Counted from the first letter of the stretch, positions 1 through 11,324 are shown. The stretch: DNA of 64,000 nucleotides from Tatumella citrea (GCF_002163585.1 NZ_CP015579.1:3162001-3226000), one strand, 5' to 3'. Notes: a model not told the origin generated them from the letters alone. Translations and numbers: made by a program.

Positions 1-1247
1 TGACAGGGCTTGGAGCAGACTTTACTCCGGGCCGGTTGGGCACAGTTAGCCTGTCGGCCAGCAGCAGCCAGAACAACCAGCATGAAAGAGGGTATCAGTA
101 CACCTCCGGCTGGTCTTATTACAGCAAATTCTGGAGCCTGAATCTTCAGCATATTAGTGTCAGTGGTCATTATCAGGATCTCTCTACTACAGACACCAAC
201 ATGCAGTTAAGCCGGCAGTCTGACCAGGCCACGGTCAGCATCATCCCGGCCGGTAAAATTTACGGGACTTTTGGGCTGGGCTATTTTTCAGTGCAGGCTA
301 ATGACGGCACCCGAACCCGACTGGCCAATTTCTCCTGGAGCCATAGCCTGGGGGGAAATTCCAGCCTGAGCCTAAGTCTGAACAGAGACCTTGGCAGCAA
401 CTCCGTTACCGGAGTCGCACAAATCACCATTCCGTGGGGAGACCAGTCTGTAGTTAACAGCTCCTCCAGTCTTGCGGCCAATGGTCATATCACTAACCGG
501 CTGGAATATACCCGAACGGCGCCAGTAGATGGCGGCGTTGGCTGGACAGTAGCGCACTCCCTAAGCGGAGACAGCTATAACCAACTGAACCTGACATGGT
601 TAAACCGTTACTCAAGCCTGAGTGGCGGATATTACGGAACCACTGGTCAGTCGGATCAATGGTTTGAAGCCAGCGGATCTGTCGTCGTTATGGATAATGA
701 CCTGTTCTTATCTCGCCGGATTAATGACGCTTTTATCGTGGCCGATACTGACGGATACCCGAAAGCCAGTATCAGTTATGAAAACCGCCATGTTGGTGAT
801 ACTGACCGCAGTGGTCATCTGCTTATCCCCTGGGTTTCAGCCTGGTACCCTGGCAGGGTATCGATTAATACCATGGACTTTCCGACAGATACCGATGTCC
901 CGGTATCAGAACAAAAAGTCGCCGTACGCGAAGGCAGCGGTGCAATTGTTCATTTCTCCGTAGAGAAAGTACGTTCTGCCGTGCTGACGGTGACCGATCA
1001 ACATCACCATCCCTTACCGGTAGGTACCCCGGTGGATGAGATTAACAGTGGTCAGACTGGAGTCGTCGGCTATGACGGCCAGGCCTGGCTTTCACACCTT
1101 GGGCGGCATAATCAGCTGGAAATTATGACCGCCAACGGAACCTGCCACTATTCCTTTGACTTACCTGAAGACACCCCTGTACCGGCCATTATCGGCCCGA
1201 TAATTTGTCAGTCAGCCCCAGCCCCGGAGGCATTACATGAACATTAA
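1..1247 (+). CDS. Outer membrane fimbrial usher, Csu type (3' part, 5' end outside window)
   Basis: The frame is open from the first bases of the window (residues TGLGADFTPGRLG precede the first possible start), so the gene begins upstream and only about the last 415 codons are present. Alternating polar/aromatic beta-strand segments (for example GTFGLGYFSV) match the later part of a usher barrel. They are followed by small C-terminal plug/CTD-like beta domains near the end (GTPVDEINSGQTGVVGYDGQ, then a CHYSF strand and a terminal Cys). Ushers form the outer membrane pore that receives chaperone-subunit complexes and assembles fimbriae. The next gene encodes a spore-coat-U-domain tip adhesin and overlaps this one by 11 bp. 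This is the gene order of the archaic Csu operons (usher csuD, tip csuE). The assignment rests on barrel character and that neighbour. Confidence 0.82.
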   Translation, partial: TGLGADFTPGRLGTVSLSASSSQNNQHERGYQYTSGWSYYSKFWSLNLQHISVSGHYQDLSTTDTNMQLSRQSDQATVSIIPAGKIYGTFGLGYFSVQANDGTRTRLANFSWSHSLGGNSSLSLSLNRDLGSNSVTGVAQITIPWGDQSVVNSSSSLAANGHITNRLEYTRTAPVDGGVGWTVAHSLSGDSYNQLNLTWLNRYSSLSGGYYGTTGQSDQWFEASGSVVVMDNDLFLSRRINDAFIVADTDGYPKASISYENRHVGDTDRSGHLLIPWVSAWYPGRVSINTMDFPTDTDVPVSEQKVAVREGSGAIVHFSVEKVRSAVLTVTDQHHHPLPVGTPVDEINSGQTGVVGYDGQAWLSHLGRHNQLEIMTANGTCHYSFDLPEDTPVPAIIGPIICQSAPAPEALHEH

Positions 1248-2190
1248 ATTGTTAGCCCTGAGACTGCTATTGTTGTTAGTGGCAGGTATTTCACATTTTG
1301 CCAGGGCAGACTGTAGCACTATCTCGTCCAGCGGAAATTTTGGAACCGTCAGCTCATTTACCTTAGCCAGCACTGCAGAAACTGTTGAAACCGGGTCGGG
1401 TTTCACCTGTTCAGGCGGTTTATTAACCCTGCTCAGTACTAATACTATTACGGCCACCCTGGCCTCCTCCACCGGAGAAAGCGGCACAACGCCACAAATG
1501 GTCAGCAGCTCCGGAGCCAGTTTCCCCTATACTATCTGTGCAGCCTCAGACTGTTCTTCAACGTATTCGATAGGTCAGACCATTACCTGGACATCAACAT
1601 CACTGCTTGGATTACTGGGATTGTTTAATTCCAGTGATGGCACCTTACCACTGTATATCCATACGACGGCTGGGCTGAATGTGCCTGCGGGGACTTATAC
1701 CGATACGATTGTCATCAACTGGAATTATAATATCTGTTTTATCGGCCTGCTGGGGTTGTGTGTCTATACCAACGGTACGGCGACATCCACAGTAGTTTTC
1801 TCAGCTATTGTGACCAATGACTGCGCGATTGTAGATGCGCCAGATGTCGATTTTGGCAGTGCGGCGTTGCCGGCAAATTTTGCATCCATCGCCAGTGCAT
1901 TAACGGTGCGTTGCACCAAAAATGCCGCCTATAAAATTAACCTGACCAGCAGTAATCCGTTGAGCGGCGATTTCCGGCAGATGGCATCAACCAGTGACGG
2001 AACGACCCATTATTTGCTGTATCAGTTTTATCAACCGGACGGAACCGCCTGGACGCCCGATAATGATCTGAGTGAAACCGGCACTGGCGATTCACAAACG
2101 GTCAACTATACCGCTACCGTTGATACTGCCCAGACCAATAAACCGGCGGGCAGTTATAGCGATACGGTTACCGTCACCGTAACCTATTAA
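1237..2190 (+). CDS. Csu-type fimbrial tip adhesin with two spore coat U (SCPU) domains
   Basis: Secreted protein of 317 aa. The signal peptide is about residues 1-24 (hydrophobic run ending HFARA, mature start DCST). Two SCPU-type beta domains follow: one from about residue 25 to 190 with paired cysteines (TCSGG, TICAASDC, CVYTNG), and one from about 195 to 317 that begins NDCAIVDAPDVDFGS and ends in the alternating strand TVTVTVTY typical of pilin C-termini. In Csu pili the two-domain subunit CsuE sits at the tip and binds surfaces through its N-terminal domain. The ATG lies inside the end of the usher gene (11-bp overlap), indicating translational coupling. The hydrophobic loop motif LLGLLGLF (about residue 125) recalls the exposed hydrophobic finger loops of CsuE; that is an inference. 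The gene ends 28 bp from the convergent pgpC. Confidence 0.8.
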   Translation: MNIKLLALRLLLLLVAGISHFARADCSTISSSGNFGTVSSFTLASTAETVETGSGFTCSGGLLTLLSTNTITATLASSTGESGTTPQMVSSSGASFPYTICAASDCSSTYSIGQTITWTSTSLLGLLGLFNSSDGTLPLYIHTTAGLNVPAGTYTDTIVINWNYNICFIGLLGLCVYTNGTATSTVVFSAIVTNDCAIVDAPDVDFGSAALPANFASIASALTVRCTKNAAYKINLTSSNPLSGDFRQMASTSDGTTHYLLYQFYQPDGTAWTPDNDLSETGTGDSQTVNYTATVDTAQTNKPAGSYSDTVTVTVTY

Positions 2191-2218
2191 TCTTTATCAG
2201 CCACCGCCGGAATTGTTG

Positions 2219-2851
2219 TTAGTCGAGTTGCTGTATGCTGCCGCTGGCCGTAATACGCCAGCGGTACTGGCAGTAATCCATTAACGGGGTATCGAAGTTG
2301 CTGTCACTGTAGCCGCTATGCAGTTTTGGTAAACAGCCGATACGTTGTTCGAGTTCGATCACTTTTTGGCGTCCAAAACAGCGCAGGCTGAGAACCCGGC
2401 CGCCGAAACGCCGCTGCATCTGTGAACCAATCAGGTTCACCTGACAAAGGAAAGAAGCAGAACCATAAATCCCCTCAACCAGTGACTGCGGTGAACCGGT
2501 GACTAACCAGACCCTGGTATCGGTATCCTGTAAATAGCCATACAAGCGCTGAAGAACTTCCGGGAAAGGGGTGATATGTTGTTGCGCCCACCGGCAAAAC
2601 CCGGTTTCCTGTTGCTGCAAGAATCTTTCACTGTGCCCCACGGTAACCGCCCACAATAGCAGGCTCACCGGCCAGCGCGCAGCCTTATTCAGCAGCAGTG
2701 CCCCGATGATCACCGGTGCAAATAGTAGTACCGGCAACAGATTTAATGGCTGGCGCACCAGACAGTAGCGCAGATAACAACAAAACAGATCCTGCTTATG
2801 CAGTGTGCCGTCGAGATCAAAGAATACGATGCGTTGTTGTGGTTTCATCAT
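2219..2851 (-). CDS. pgpC: Phosphatidylglycerophosphatase C
   Basis: HAD-superfamily phosphatase of 210 aa (E. coli PgpC/YfhB 211 aa). It removes phosphate from phosphatidylglycerophosphate in phosphatidylglycerol synthesis at the inner membrane. HAD motif I is FFDLDGTL (nucleophile D12, D14). A hydrophobic membrane segment lies around residues 36-57. Motif II is VTGSPQSL and motif IV is SGYSDSNFDTPL, closely matching E. coli. The start could be either of two adjacent Met codons (MMKPQQ). The gene belongs to the pgpC-(insertion)-yfhL-acpS neighbourhood seen in E. coli, but a dioxygenase gene stands where yfhH would be. Confidence 0.93.
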   Translation of the reverse strand: MMKPQQRIVFFDLDGTLHKQDLFCCYLRYCLVRQPLNLLPVLLFAPVIIGALLLNKAARWPVSLLLWAVTVGHSERFLQQQETGFCRWAQQHITPFPEVLQRLYGYLQDTDTRVWLVTGSPQSLVEGIYGSASFLCQVNLIGSQMQRRFGGRVLSLRCFGRQKVIELEQRIGCLPKLHSGYSDSNFDTPLMDYCQYRWRITASGSIQQLD

Positions 2852-3198
2852 AAACTCCTGTTAATTCGGTCATTCAGCTGTCAGCAAGCTCTGTATATCA
2901 CTCCCATATTAAGGGCATATTACGCAAGACGCGTTATTATATCAGTGCAGCCGTGGCACTATGCAGTAATAGTGCATAGTTGTGGTGCAACTTAACTGCA
3001 GTTCTCCGGATGACCATAGCATACATCGTTATCTTTTCTGTTCCCTGGCAACCCACTGCTGGATAAAAAAACCATTAAAACATACAGATAAAAATAAATA
3101 TTGTTTAAGACAATAAAAATGCTGTCAGGATTCTCGTGGCTCAGGAATAAGAATTGCACCTTCTTCAGACCCGACAAACTGCGACAGGATTTCCGGCA
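2852..3198. other. Intergenic region between divergent pgpC and the dioxygenase gene, with an inverted repeat
   Basis: No credible gene is seen. ACTATGCA (2958-2965) and TGCATAGT (2973-2980) form an 8-bp inverted repeat with a 7-bp spacer. Further GTGC/GCAC half-sites lie just outside it. This could be an operator for either divergent gene or a hairpin. The A/T-rich stretch 3060-3130 could hold the promoter of the downstream plus-strand gene, but no clear -35/-10 pair was found. Confidence 0.35.
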
Positions 3199-4026
3199 AT
3201 GTATAAAGAATCACCGGCTTTGATTGATGATCAGACTGTAGAAACTTTTCAGAAAGATGGTGTAGTTTTACTCAAGGGTGTATTTAAACCCTGGGTGGAT
3301 ACCCTGGCACAGGGGATCAGCGAGCTGATGGCGAATCCCAGCGAATACGGTTTCGCCCGAACCGTGATCCCTAAAGACGGATCAGCGCCTTTTTTCCAGG
3401 ATTATTGCAACTGGTCCCGGATCAAAACATTTGAAGACTTTGTATTTAATTCCCCGGCCGCTGAAATTGCCGCCCGATTGATGCAGTCCGAAACAGCCCG
3501 CTTTTTTCATGAACATACACTGGTGAAGCAGCCTGGTGGTAGCACCATTACCCCCTGGCACCATGACCAACCCTATTATTGTGTCGAAGGCCGGCAGAAT
3601 GTCAGCCTGTGGATACCTCTGGATCCGGTAGAGCAATCCATCTCTCTGCGTTGTATTCGTGGATCGCACCTGTGGGGCGATGAATTCAGCCCGACCCGGT
3701 TTAATGGCACCAAACTCTACGAACATAAGAATTTTAAAGAGATGCCGGATATTGAAGCTCATGCTGATGAATACGACATTGTCAGTTGGGCAGTAGAACC
3801 CGGTGATGCTGTAGCTTTCCACTACCGGACCGTTCATGGCGCGGCAGGAAATCATTCAGCCCGTTCGCGTCGTGTATTCTCTGCCCGTTGGGTAGGCGAT
3901 GATGCGGTGTTTGTTGACCGGGGCGGAGTGACCTCGCCTCCATTCCCTGAGCTGACTTTAAAGAACGGCGAGCCACTGATCGCCCCAATTTTCCCTCAGA
4001 TCTGGCCGACAAAATCGGTTGCCTGA
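3199..4026 (+). CDS. Phytanoyl-CoA dioxygenase (PhyH)-family Fe(II)/2-oxoglutarate oxygenase
   Basis: Protein of 275 aa. The chosen start is the ATG at 3199, preceded at a proper distance by ACAGGA; the longer frame from a TTG at 3154 adds 15 unlikely residues. The non-haem iron facial triad is readable: HxD in PWHHDQPYY (H121, D123) and the distal His in TVHGAAGN (H213), followed by an Arg-rich RSRRVFSARW that should bind 2-oxoglutarate. LWIPLDPV, RCIRGSH and PGDAVAFHYR are typical PhyH core strands. Such enzymes hydroxylate small organic substrates in the cytoplasm; the substrate cannot be told from the sequence. The gene stands alone between pgpC and yfhL, where E. coli has an unrelated regulator gene, so it is probably an acquired gene. 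A hairpin follows the stop codon. Confidence 0.82.
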   Translation: MYKESPALIDDQTVETFQKDGVVLLKGVFKPWVDTLAQGISELMANPSEYGFARTVIPKDGSAPFFQDYCNWSRIKTFEDFVFNSPAAEIAARLMQSETARFFHEHTLVKQPGGSTITPWHHDQPYYCVEGRQNVSLWIPLDPVEQSISLRCIRGSHLWGDEFSPTRFNGTKLYEHKNFKEMPDIEAHADEYDIVSWAVEPGDAVAFHYRTVHGAAGNHSARSRRVFSARWVGDDAVFVDRGGVTSPPFPELTLKNGEPLIAPIFPQIWPTKSVA

Positions 4027-4039
4027 ATCTGATCCCCGG

Positions 4040-4071
4040 GTTGCTCCCTTCATCTTCACTGAAGGGGCAAC
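4040..4071 (+). terminator. Stem-loop after the dioxygenase gene
   Basis: Inverted repeat of about 12 bp: GTTGCTCCCTTCA at 4040-4052 pairs with TGAAGGGGCAAC at 4060-4071 (one bulged base), 13 nt after the stop codon. The tail CTGCCCTCTC has few T residues, so it may be a weak or Rho-assisted terminator. Confidence 0.45.
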
Positions 4072-4445
4072 TGCCCTCTCTATGGAAGTAACACGTAACG
4101 CTGCCCACCCGGAGCTCTCACCCATTCGTCAGTGATACCTAGTCATAAGCCTTTACCGACATGCTCATGACGTAACCGAATGCTCAAAACCTCGTCATTA
4201 TTGGGGTTTTCCGGGTTATGTGTTACAGTGCGCGGCATTAAAATTCCCGGCCCTGAGCCCCGTAAACATAAACTTGCTGACTAAAAGTTATCGCGGGGTG
4301 ATTTACTGTTTGTGTCGCGGTTGTGTTTCATGCCAGTAGGTTGTTACGGCATGACTGTACTTAACGCCCTTCAGACAATCATATCCGGGAAATAAAGCCC
4401 CTATAACAAACAGATTCAAAGAGATTAAAAAGGCAGTTAACCGAA
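4072..4445. other. Intergenic stretch upstream of yfhL
   Basis: No open frame of note. A small inverted repeat CATGCC (4329-4334) / GGCATG (4348-4353) lies 110 bp before yfhL. The yfhL promoter must lie here, but no confident -35/-10 pair was recognised. Confidence 0.35.
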
Positions 4446-4700
4446 ATGTCTTTACTGATTACCGAACGTTGTATCAATTGCGATATGTGTGAACCGGAAT
4501 GCCCTAACCAGGCGATTTCGATGGGCAGCTCTATTTATCAGATTGATGCAGAGCGTTGTACAGAGTGTGTCGGTCATTACGATGCCCCGACCTGCCAGAG
4601 TGTCTGCCCGATCAATAATACGATAATTACTGATCCGCAGCAGACAGAGACGACTGAAGCTTTATGGGAAAAATTTGTTACGCTGTGGCATTCGGTCTGA
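4446..4700 (+). CDS. yfhL: YfhL family 2[4Fe-4S] ferredoxin
   Basis: 84 aa, against 86 aa in E. coli YfhL. It has two cluster-binding motifs: CINCDMCEPECP near the N-terminus and CTECVGHYDAPTCQSVCP around residues 38-55. The Alvin-type insertion between cysteines in the second motif is characteristic of YfhL/Fdx ferredoxins. It is a cytoplasmic electron carrier; its physiological partner is not identified by the sequence. AAAGGCAG upstream is the likely ribosome binding site. It is convergent with acpS with only 13 bp between stops, and nothing resembling the small-protein gene shoB of E. coli fits in between. Confidence 0.93.
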   Translation: MSLLITERCINCDMCEPECPNQAISMGSSIYQIDAERCTECVGHYDAPTCQSVCPINNTIITDPQQTETTEALWEKFVTLWHSV

Positions 4701-4713
4701 ACACCCCAGTGCT

Positions 4714-5094
4714 TTAGTTTTCCAGAATCACCGTTGCACAGGCATAGCGGCGTTCATCCGCCAGGGTTACATGGACATTCCGCACCCCTAAATCTTCCGC
4801 CAGGCTGTTTGCCTGGCCAAAGAAACGCAGACACGGTTTCCCCAGCGCATCATTAAAGACTTCAAACTGATTAAAAGCCAGACCACCCCGGATACCGGTA
4901 CCAAAGGCTTTCGCGACCGCTTCTTTCACCGCAAAACGCTTTGCCAGAAAACGGACCGGCTGATGATGTTGCTGATATTGCTGCCATTCGAACTCAGTCA
5001 ATACCCGGCGCGCCAGCCTGTCACCGGAGCGACTAATCACCTGTTCGATACGCTCAATCTCAACAATGTCGGTACCCAAACCCAGAATAGCCAT
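4714..5094 (-). CDS. acpS: Holo-[acyl-carrier-protein] synthase
   Basis: 126 aa, the same length as E. coli AcpS. It transfers 4'-phosphopantetheine from CoA to apo-ACP, making ACP active for fatty acid synthesis. The N-terminal [14 protein letters not shown] carries the metal-binding Asp (D9), and [14 protein letters not shown] carries E58 and the conserved Lys. The ATG overlaps the pdxJ stop codon by one base (TAATG), so it is co-translated as the last gene of the lepA-lepB-rnc-era-recO-pdxJ-acpS gene string. Confidence 0.97.
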   Translation of the reverse strand: MAILGLGTDIVEIERIEQVISRSGDRLARRVLTEFEWQQYQQHHQPVRFLAKRFAVKEAVAKAFGTGIRGGLAFNQFEVFNDALGKPCLRFFGQANSLAEDLGVRNVHVTLADERRYACATVILEN

Positions 5095-5825
5095 TACCGA
5101 CGTGATTCTCTCAGCAGTACTTTCATTTCGCGTACTGCTTCTGCCAGTCCGCTGATCACTGCCTGGCCAATGATTGAGTGGCCAATATTCAGTTCATGCA
5201 TTTGCGGGATAGCAGCGACTGGTAACACGTTGTGGTAAGTCAGGCCGTGACCGGCATTCACTTTCAGCCCTTTTGAAGCTGCGTATTCCGCCGCTTCACG
5301 AATACGTTCCAGCTCTGCATCCTGCTCCGGACCTTCAGCAGCTTCGGCATAGGCACCGGTATGAATCTCGATATAGGGTGCGCCCGAGGTGACAGCTGCA
5401 TCAATCTGTCGGTGATCCGCATCGATAAACAAAGAAACAAGAATGCCTGCCGCAGCGAGACGTTTCACGGCATCATTAAGTTTCTGTTGTTGACCGGCCA
5501 CATCCAGTCCACCTTCAGTTGTTACTTCCTTGCGGTTTTCCGGTACCAGGCAGCAGAAGTGAGGACGAACTTCGCAGGCGATGGTGATCATTTCTTCGGT
5601 AACCGCCATCTCCAGGTTCATCCGGGTCTGAATGGTATCGCGCAGTAATCGGATATCACGATCGGTAATATGACGTCGGTCTTCACGTAAATGTACTGTG
5701 ATGCCGTCAGCACCCGCCTGTTCTGCAATAAAAGCAGCCTGGACAGGGTCCGGATAGCGGGTTCCGCGGGCATTGCGCAGGGTCGCGATATGGTCAATAT
5801 TGACCCCTAATAATAGTTCCGTCAT
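5094..5825 (-). CDS. pdxJ: Pyridoxine 5'-phosphate synthase
   Basis: 243 aa, the E. coli length. It condenses 1-deoxy-D-xylulose 5-phosphate with 3-amino-2-oxopropyl phosphate to pyridoxine 5'-phosphate, the last ring-forming step of vitamin B6 synthesis. A TIM-barrel start [18 protein letters not shown] is visible. Catalytic residues H45 (VHLREDRRH), E72 (NLEMAVTEE) and H193 ([10 protein letters not shown]) are at the family positions. It lies 44 bp downstream of recO and is coupled to acpS through a TAATG overlap. Confidence 0.97.
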   Translation of the reverse strand: MTELLLGVNIDHIATLRNARGTRYPDPVQAAFIAEQAGADGITVHLREDRRHITDRDIRLLRDTIQTRMNLEMAVTEEMITIACEVRPHFCCLVPENRKEVTTEGGLDVAGQQQKLNDAVKRLAAAGILVSLFIDADHRQIDAAVTSGAPYIEIHTGAYAEAAEGPEQDAELERIREAAEYAASKGLKVNAGHGLTYHNVLPVAAIPQMHELNIGHSIIGQAVISGLAEAVREMKVLLRESRR

Positions 5826-5869
5826 GACAATCCTCAGTCTGAATAATCACACCTTGCCAGGCACCCCGT

Positions 5870-6601
5870 TTACGGTTTGTTTTGCGGTGGTACGACGGCA
5901 GGTAAAGTAAATTGCCGGAATAACTCCTGGCTTTTTAGCGGCTTTCCACCAAGATAAGGCTTTAGGGCCATGCGTGTAAAACGTTTTGCGGCCCTTAGCG
6001 TATCGCTGTCAGGAAATTCACGGGAATACAAAGCCTGCAAATGACGGCCGGTAAAACTACGCTGGTTAATCACCAGACTGGCAATAAAACCTTTTTCCTC
6101 ACGATAACTGTAAGTCATGGTTTCACTGACGGGTTCACCGCTGCCGGCACAATGTAAAAAATCGACGCCATACCCAAGATGTCCCAGCACCGCCAGCTCA
6201 AAACGGCGTAACACCGGTTCTGCTGATCCCGTTGCCGAAGCCAGCCCCTGGATACAATGAAGATAATCAAAGAAGAGTTCGGAGAAGGGAATTTCCTGTC
6301 CAAGTACCCGCGACAGTAGTTCGTTGACATATAAACCGCAGTACAGGTAGGTCCCGTTAAGCGGCAGTGCCAGTGAAACAGCTTCGGCACTGCGCAGGGT
6401 TCTGATATCACCTTTACCGGACCAGCGGACCAGCAAGGGAGTAAAAGGCTGTAAGGCTCCTTTTAACTGCGAACGTTTGGCCCGCGCACCTTTAGCCAGC
6501 ACCCGAACTCGTCCTTCATTCTCACTGAACAAGTCCAGTAGTAAACTGGTTTCGCTGTACGGGCGACTATGCAGCACAAAGGCGCGTTGCCAGCCTTCCA
6601 T
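5870..6601 (-). CDS. recO: DNA repair protein RecO
   Basis: 243 aa. RecO anneals SSB-coated DNA and, with RecR, loads RecA in the RecF recombination pathway. The N-terminal OB fold is recognisable ([20 protein letters not shown], then [19 protein letters not shown]) and an all-helical C-terminal half follows. The zinc-site cysteines of some RecO proteins are not conserved as a set, as in E. coli. It sits 3 bp after era in the same transcription unit. Confidence 0.95.
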   Translation of the reverse strand: MEGWQRAFVLHSRPYSETSLLLDLFSENEGRVRVLAKGARAKRSQLKGALQPFTPLLVRWSGKGDIRTLRSAEAVSLALPLNGTYLYCGLYVNELLSRVLGQEIPFSELFFDYLHCIQGLASATGSAEPVLRRFELAVLGHLGYGVDFLHCAGSGEPVSETMTYSYREEKGFIASLVINQRSFTGRHLQALYSREFPDSDTLRAAKRFTRMALKPYLGGKPLKSQELFRQFTLPAVVPPQNKP

Positions 6602-6604
6602 AAA

Positions 6605-8205
<1,601 letters not shown>

Positions 8206-8219
8206 TTACGTCTGTTGCT

Positions 8220-8266
8220 CTGCACATGAAACAGGGCTGATACAGCTCTCTCTGTTTCGTGTGCAG
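8220..8266 (-). promoter_or_regulatory. rnc leader hairpin, probable RNase III autoregulatory site
   Basis: CTGCACATGAAACAG (8220-8234) pairs with CTGTTTCGTGTGCAG (8252-8266): 15 bp with a single G-T mismatch that becomes a wobble pair in one strand. It lies about 33 nt upstream of the rnc start codon on the coding strand. In E. coli RNase III cuts a stem-loop in the rnc leader and so destabilises the rnc-era-recO mRNA. Position and stem length fit the same device here; cleavage itself is an inference. Confidence 0.7.
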
Positions 8267-8283
8267 TGGCCTGCCGGCCAGGG

Positions 8284-8311
8284 TCAGTAACAAGGCCCGC
8301 TAAGCGGGCCC
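8284..8311 (-). terminator. GC-rich hairpin between lepB and rnc
   Basis: GGCCCGC-TAA-GCGGGCC at 8294-8310 is a perfect 7-bp stem with a 3-nt loop, 10 nt after the lepB stop. On the minus strand it is followed by TTGTTACTG, a short T-rich tail, so it is likely a partial terminator separating lepA-lepB from rnc-era-recO-pdxJ-acpS. Confidence 0.6.
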
Positions 8312-8320
8312 ACATAGGTA

Positions 8321-9292
8321 TTAATGAATGCCACCAATACGACTCAGGCGAACTCCGGTAGGCCATTTGCCTTCCTGTTTTTCGAAGCTCATCCAGATAG
8401 CAACGGCTTTACCCACCAGGTTCTTTTCAGGTACGAAGCCCCAGTAGCGACTGTCGGCACTGTTATCCCGGTTATCACCCATCATAAAATACTCACCGGC
8501 AGGAACCACCCAGGTGGCTGGCTGTTGTCCCGGTTGCTGATAATAAGAACTCACCTGACTCTGAGCTTCGTTTACCAGTAAGATATTATGCGTGACATCA
8601 CCGATGGTTTCTTTACGGATACCAAGGCGTAAACCACCTTTCATGCTTTGATCCAGTGGTACCTGGTAGAATCCGTTACCCACTTCATTACCATCAAAAC
8701 CACTGAAGGTCTGAATAAAGTTACTCGGTTCCATATCACTATAGGTCACAGGTATTGCATTACCACATTGCCCTGAACCACAACCCGGAGTGACCGTGAT
8801 GGTTTTGCTGTAAGGATCAAACACCACTTTATCGCCAGGTAAACCGATAACGCGCTTAATGTAATCAACACTTGGATCTTTCGGGTATTTAAATACCGCG
8901 ATATCACCACGTTTCGGATGACCGGTCGGGATCAGCGTTGTCTGAGTGATTGGATCTTTCAGACCGTAGGCAAATTTCTCTACCAGGATAAAATCGCCAA
9001 TCAGCAAGGTCGGCATCATTGATGCTGACGGTATCTGAAACGGTTCAAAAACAAACGAACGCACGATGAAAACAACAAACAATACCGGGAAGACCGATAT
9101 TGCCGTTTCAATCCAGCCAGGATGGCGGTCCACGGCGTTCAGTGTTTTTTCGTCCAGTGCATTACCCGCCATTTCACGGGCCTGCTGCTGCTTTTTACGA
9201 CGGGCAGGAGCCCATACGAATTTATCAATGCACCAGATGATTCCGGTAATCAGAGTAGCTAAAGCCAGAATCAGTGCAAACATATTTGCCAT
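8321..9292 (-). CDS. lepB: Signal peptidase I
   Basis: 323 aa (E. coli 324). Membrane-bound serine protease that removes signal peptides from exported proteins. Two N-terminal transmembrane segments (about residues 4-22 and 62-79) precede the periplasmic catalytic domain. Catalytic Ser91 lies in IPSASMMPTL and Lys145/146 in VDYIKRVIG, matching E. coli numbering. The GDNRDNSADSR box is intact, and the disulphide loop is present as CGSGQC. The gene lies 9 bp downstream of lepA. Confidence 0.97.
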   Translation of the reverse strand: MANMFALILALATLITGIIWCIDKFVWAPARRKKQQQAREMAGNALDEKTLNAVDRHPGWIETAISVFPVLFVVFIVRSFVFEPFQIPSASMMPTLLIGDFILVEKFAYGLKDPITQTTLIPTGHPKRGDIAVFKYPKDPSVDYIKRVIGLPGDKVVFDPYSKTITVTPGCGSGQCGNAIPVTYSDMEPSNFIQTFSGFDGNEVGNGFYQVPLDQSMKGGLRLGIRKETIGDVTHNILLVNEAQSQVSSYYQQPGQQPATWVVPAGEYFMMGDNRDNSADSRYWGFVPEKNLVGKAVAIWMSFEKQEGKWPTGVRLSRIGGIH

Positions 9293-9301
9293 GCCAGGTC
9301 C

Positions 9302-11101
9302 TTATTTGTTGTCCTTGCCCACATGCAGAATGGCTAAAAACGCTTCCTGAGGTAATTCTACATTACCTACCTGTTTCATACGTTTTTTACCATCTTTCTG
9401 TTTTTGCAGCAGCTTTTTCTTACGGCTCACGTCACCACCATAACATTTGGCGAGTACGTTCTTACGTAATTGTTTCACTGTTGAACGGGCAATGATGTGA
9501 TTACCGATTGCAGCCTGAATAGCAATATCAAACTGCTGACGCGGGATGAGCTCTTTCATTTTCTCAACCAGTTCACGTCCGCGGTATTGCGAGTTATCGC
9601 GGTGGGTAATCAATGCCAATGCGTCAACGCGATCTGAGTTAATCAGAACGTCAACACGTACCATATCAGAGGCCTGGAATCGTTTAAAATTATAATCCAG
9701 AGATGCATAACCCCGCGAAGTGGACTTCAGACGATCGAAGAAATCAAGCACGACTTCGGCCATCGGAATTTCGTAGGTTAAGGCAATCTGGTTTCCATGA
9801 TAAACCATGTTGGTTTGCACGCCGCGTTTCTCAATACAGAGTGTAATCACATTTCCCAGATATTCCTGTGGGACCAGCATATGACACTCTGCAATCGGTT
9901 CGCGTAATTCTTCAATATTGTTCAGCGGTGGTAATTTCGACGGGCTGTCGACATAGACCACATTGCCGTCGGTAGTCTGAACTTCATACACAACAGTAGG
10001 CGCTGTGGTGATCAGATCAATATCGTACTCACGCTCCAGACGCTCCTGAATAATTTCCATGTGCAGCAGGCCCAGGAATCCACAACGGAAACCAAAGCCA
10101 AGCGCCGTAGAGCTTTCCGGCTCATAAAACAGTGAGGCATCGTTCAGGCTCAGTTTGCCTAAAGCATCACGGAAAGATTCATAATCATCAGAGCTTACCG
10201 GGAACAGACCGGCGTAAACCTGTGGTTTAACTTTTTTGAAGCCTGGTAATGCGTTTTCTGCCGGATTACGGGCACTGGTCAGTGTATCCCCGACCGGAGC
10301 ACCTAAAATATCTTTAATCGCACACACCAGCCAGCCAACTTCTCCGCATCCCAGTTCATTGCGATCAAGTTGTTTCGGCGTAAAAATACCTAAACGGTCA
10401 GCGTTATAAACCTGACCGGTACTCATTACTTTAATTTTATCGCCTTTACGCAGCGTGCCATTTTTCACCCGCACCAGCGAGACAACCCCCAGGTAGTTAT
10501 CGAACCAGGAATCGATAATCAGTGCCTGCAGCGGAGCTTCCGGATCACCTTCCGGTGGCGGGATATCACGAACCAGTCGTTCCAGAACTTCCGGTACACC
10601 AACCCCGGTTTTAGCGGAACAGCGAACTGCATCCGTTGCATCAATACCGACAATATCTTCAATTTCCTGAGATACACGATCAGGATCGGCCGCCGGCAGG
10701 TCAATTTTGTTCAGTACCGGAACAACTTCCAGGTCCATTTCCATAGCGGTATAGCAGTTTGCCAGGGTCTGAGCTTCTACCCCCTGCCCTGCATCCACGA
10801 CCAGCAAAGCACCTTCACAGGCAGCCAGCGACCGGGAAACCTCATAAGAGAAGTCAACGTGGCCCGGAGTATCGATAAAATTAAGCTGGTAGGTCTGCCC
10901 GTCCTGTGCATGGTAGTCGAGGGTAACACTCTGTGCTTTGATGGTAATACCGCGTTCACGTTCCAGTTCCATTGAATCCAGAACCTGAGCAGCCATTTCA
11001 CGGTCGGTTAACCCGCCGCAGGTCTGAATCAGGCGATCAGAAAGCGTAGATTTGCCGTGATCGATGTGCGCTATAATGGAAAAGTTTCTTATATGCTTCA
11101 T
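9302..11101 (-). CDS. lepA: Elongation factor 4 (LepA)
   Basis: 599 aa, the E. coli length. Translational GTPase linked to ribosome assembly and to relief of stalled or mistranslocated ribosomes. G1 is AHIDHGKST (residues 11-19), followed by DTPGHVDF and NKIDLP. The LepA-specific C-terminal region has [20 protein letters not shown]. It heads the lepA-lepB unit. The region from 11102 to 11324 should contain its promoter; none was clear enough to annotate. Confidence 0.97.
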   Translation of the reverse strand: MKHIRNFSIIAHIDHGKSTLSDRLIQTCGGLTDREMAAQVLDSMELERERGITIKAQSVTLDYHAQDGQTYQLNFIDTPGHVDFSYEVSRSLAACEGALLVVDAGQGVEAQTLANCYTAMEMDLEVVPVLNKIDLPAADPDRVSQEIEDIVGIDATDAVRCSAKTGVGVPEVLERLVRDIPPPEGDPEAPLQALIIDSWFDNYLGVVSLVRVKNGTLRKGDKIKVMSTGQVYNADRLGIFTPKQLDRNELGCGEVGWLVCAIKDILGAPVGDTLTSARNPAENALPGFKKVKPQVYAGLFPVSSDDYESFRDALGKLSLNDASLFYEPESSTALGFGFRCGFLGLLHMEIIQERLEREYDIDLITTAPTVVYEVQTTDGNVVYVDSPSKLPPLNNIEELREPIAECHMLVPQEYLGNVITLCIEKRGVQTNMVYHGNQIALTYEIPMAEVVLDFFDRLKSTSRGYASLDYNFKRFQASDMVRVDVLINSDRVDALALITHRDNSQYRGRELVEKMKELIPRQQFDIAIQAAIGNHIIARSTVKQLRKNVLAKCYGGDVSRKKKLLQKQKDGKKRMKQVGNVELPQEAFLAILHVGKDNK

Positions 11102-11290
11102 TTATATGAATATCTTCGCGTAAAAACGTCTGTTGAATACCAGGGCACAGAGATGATAAGTAACATCACTCGTTACTCGTGTTGAGTCAGCCTCATTAAT
11201 GAGGTGGCATATTACACTGTTAAGGGCCTGTACGAAAGCCGGTAACCTGGTGTAATTGCTACAGAGAAAGGTAAATTTTAGTACGGGGAA

Positions 11291-11309
11291 GGCCGGAAAT
11301 TATCCGGCC
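11291..11309 (-). terminator. Hairpin at the end of the rpoE-rseABC operon
   Basis: GGCCGGA-AATTA-TCCGGCC, a perfect 7-bp stem, 15 nt after the rseC stop. On the minus strand it is followed by TTCCCC rather than a T-run, so intrinsic termination may be inefficient. Confidence 0.5.
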
Positions 11310-11324
11310 ATCATGACATTCTGT

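Noticed and set aside
4701..4713. shoB-like toxin gene between yfhL and acpS as in E. coli
   Set aside because: Only 13 bp separate the two stop codons.
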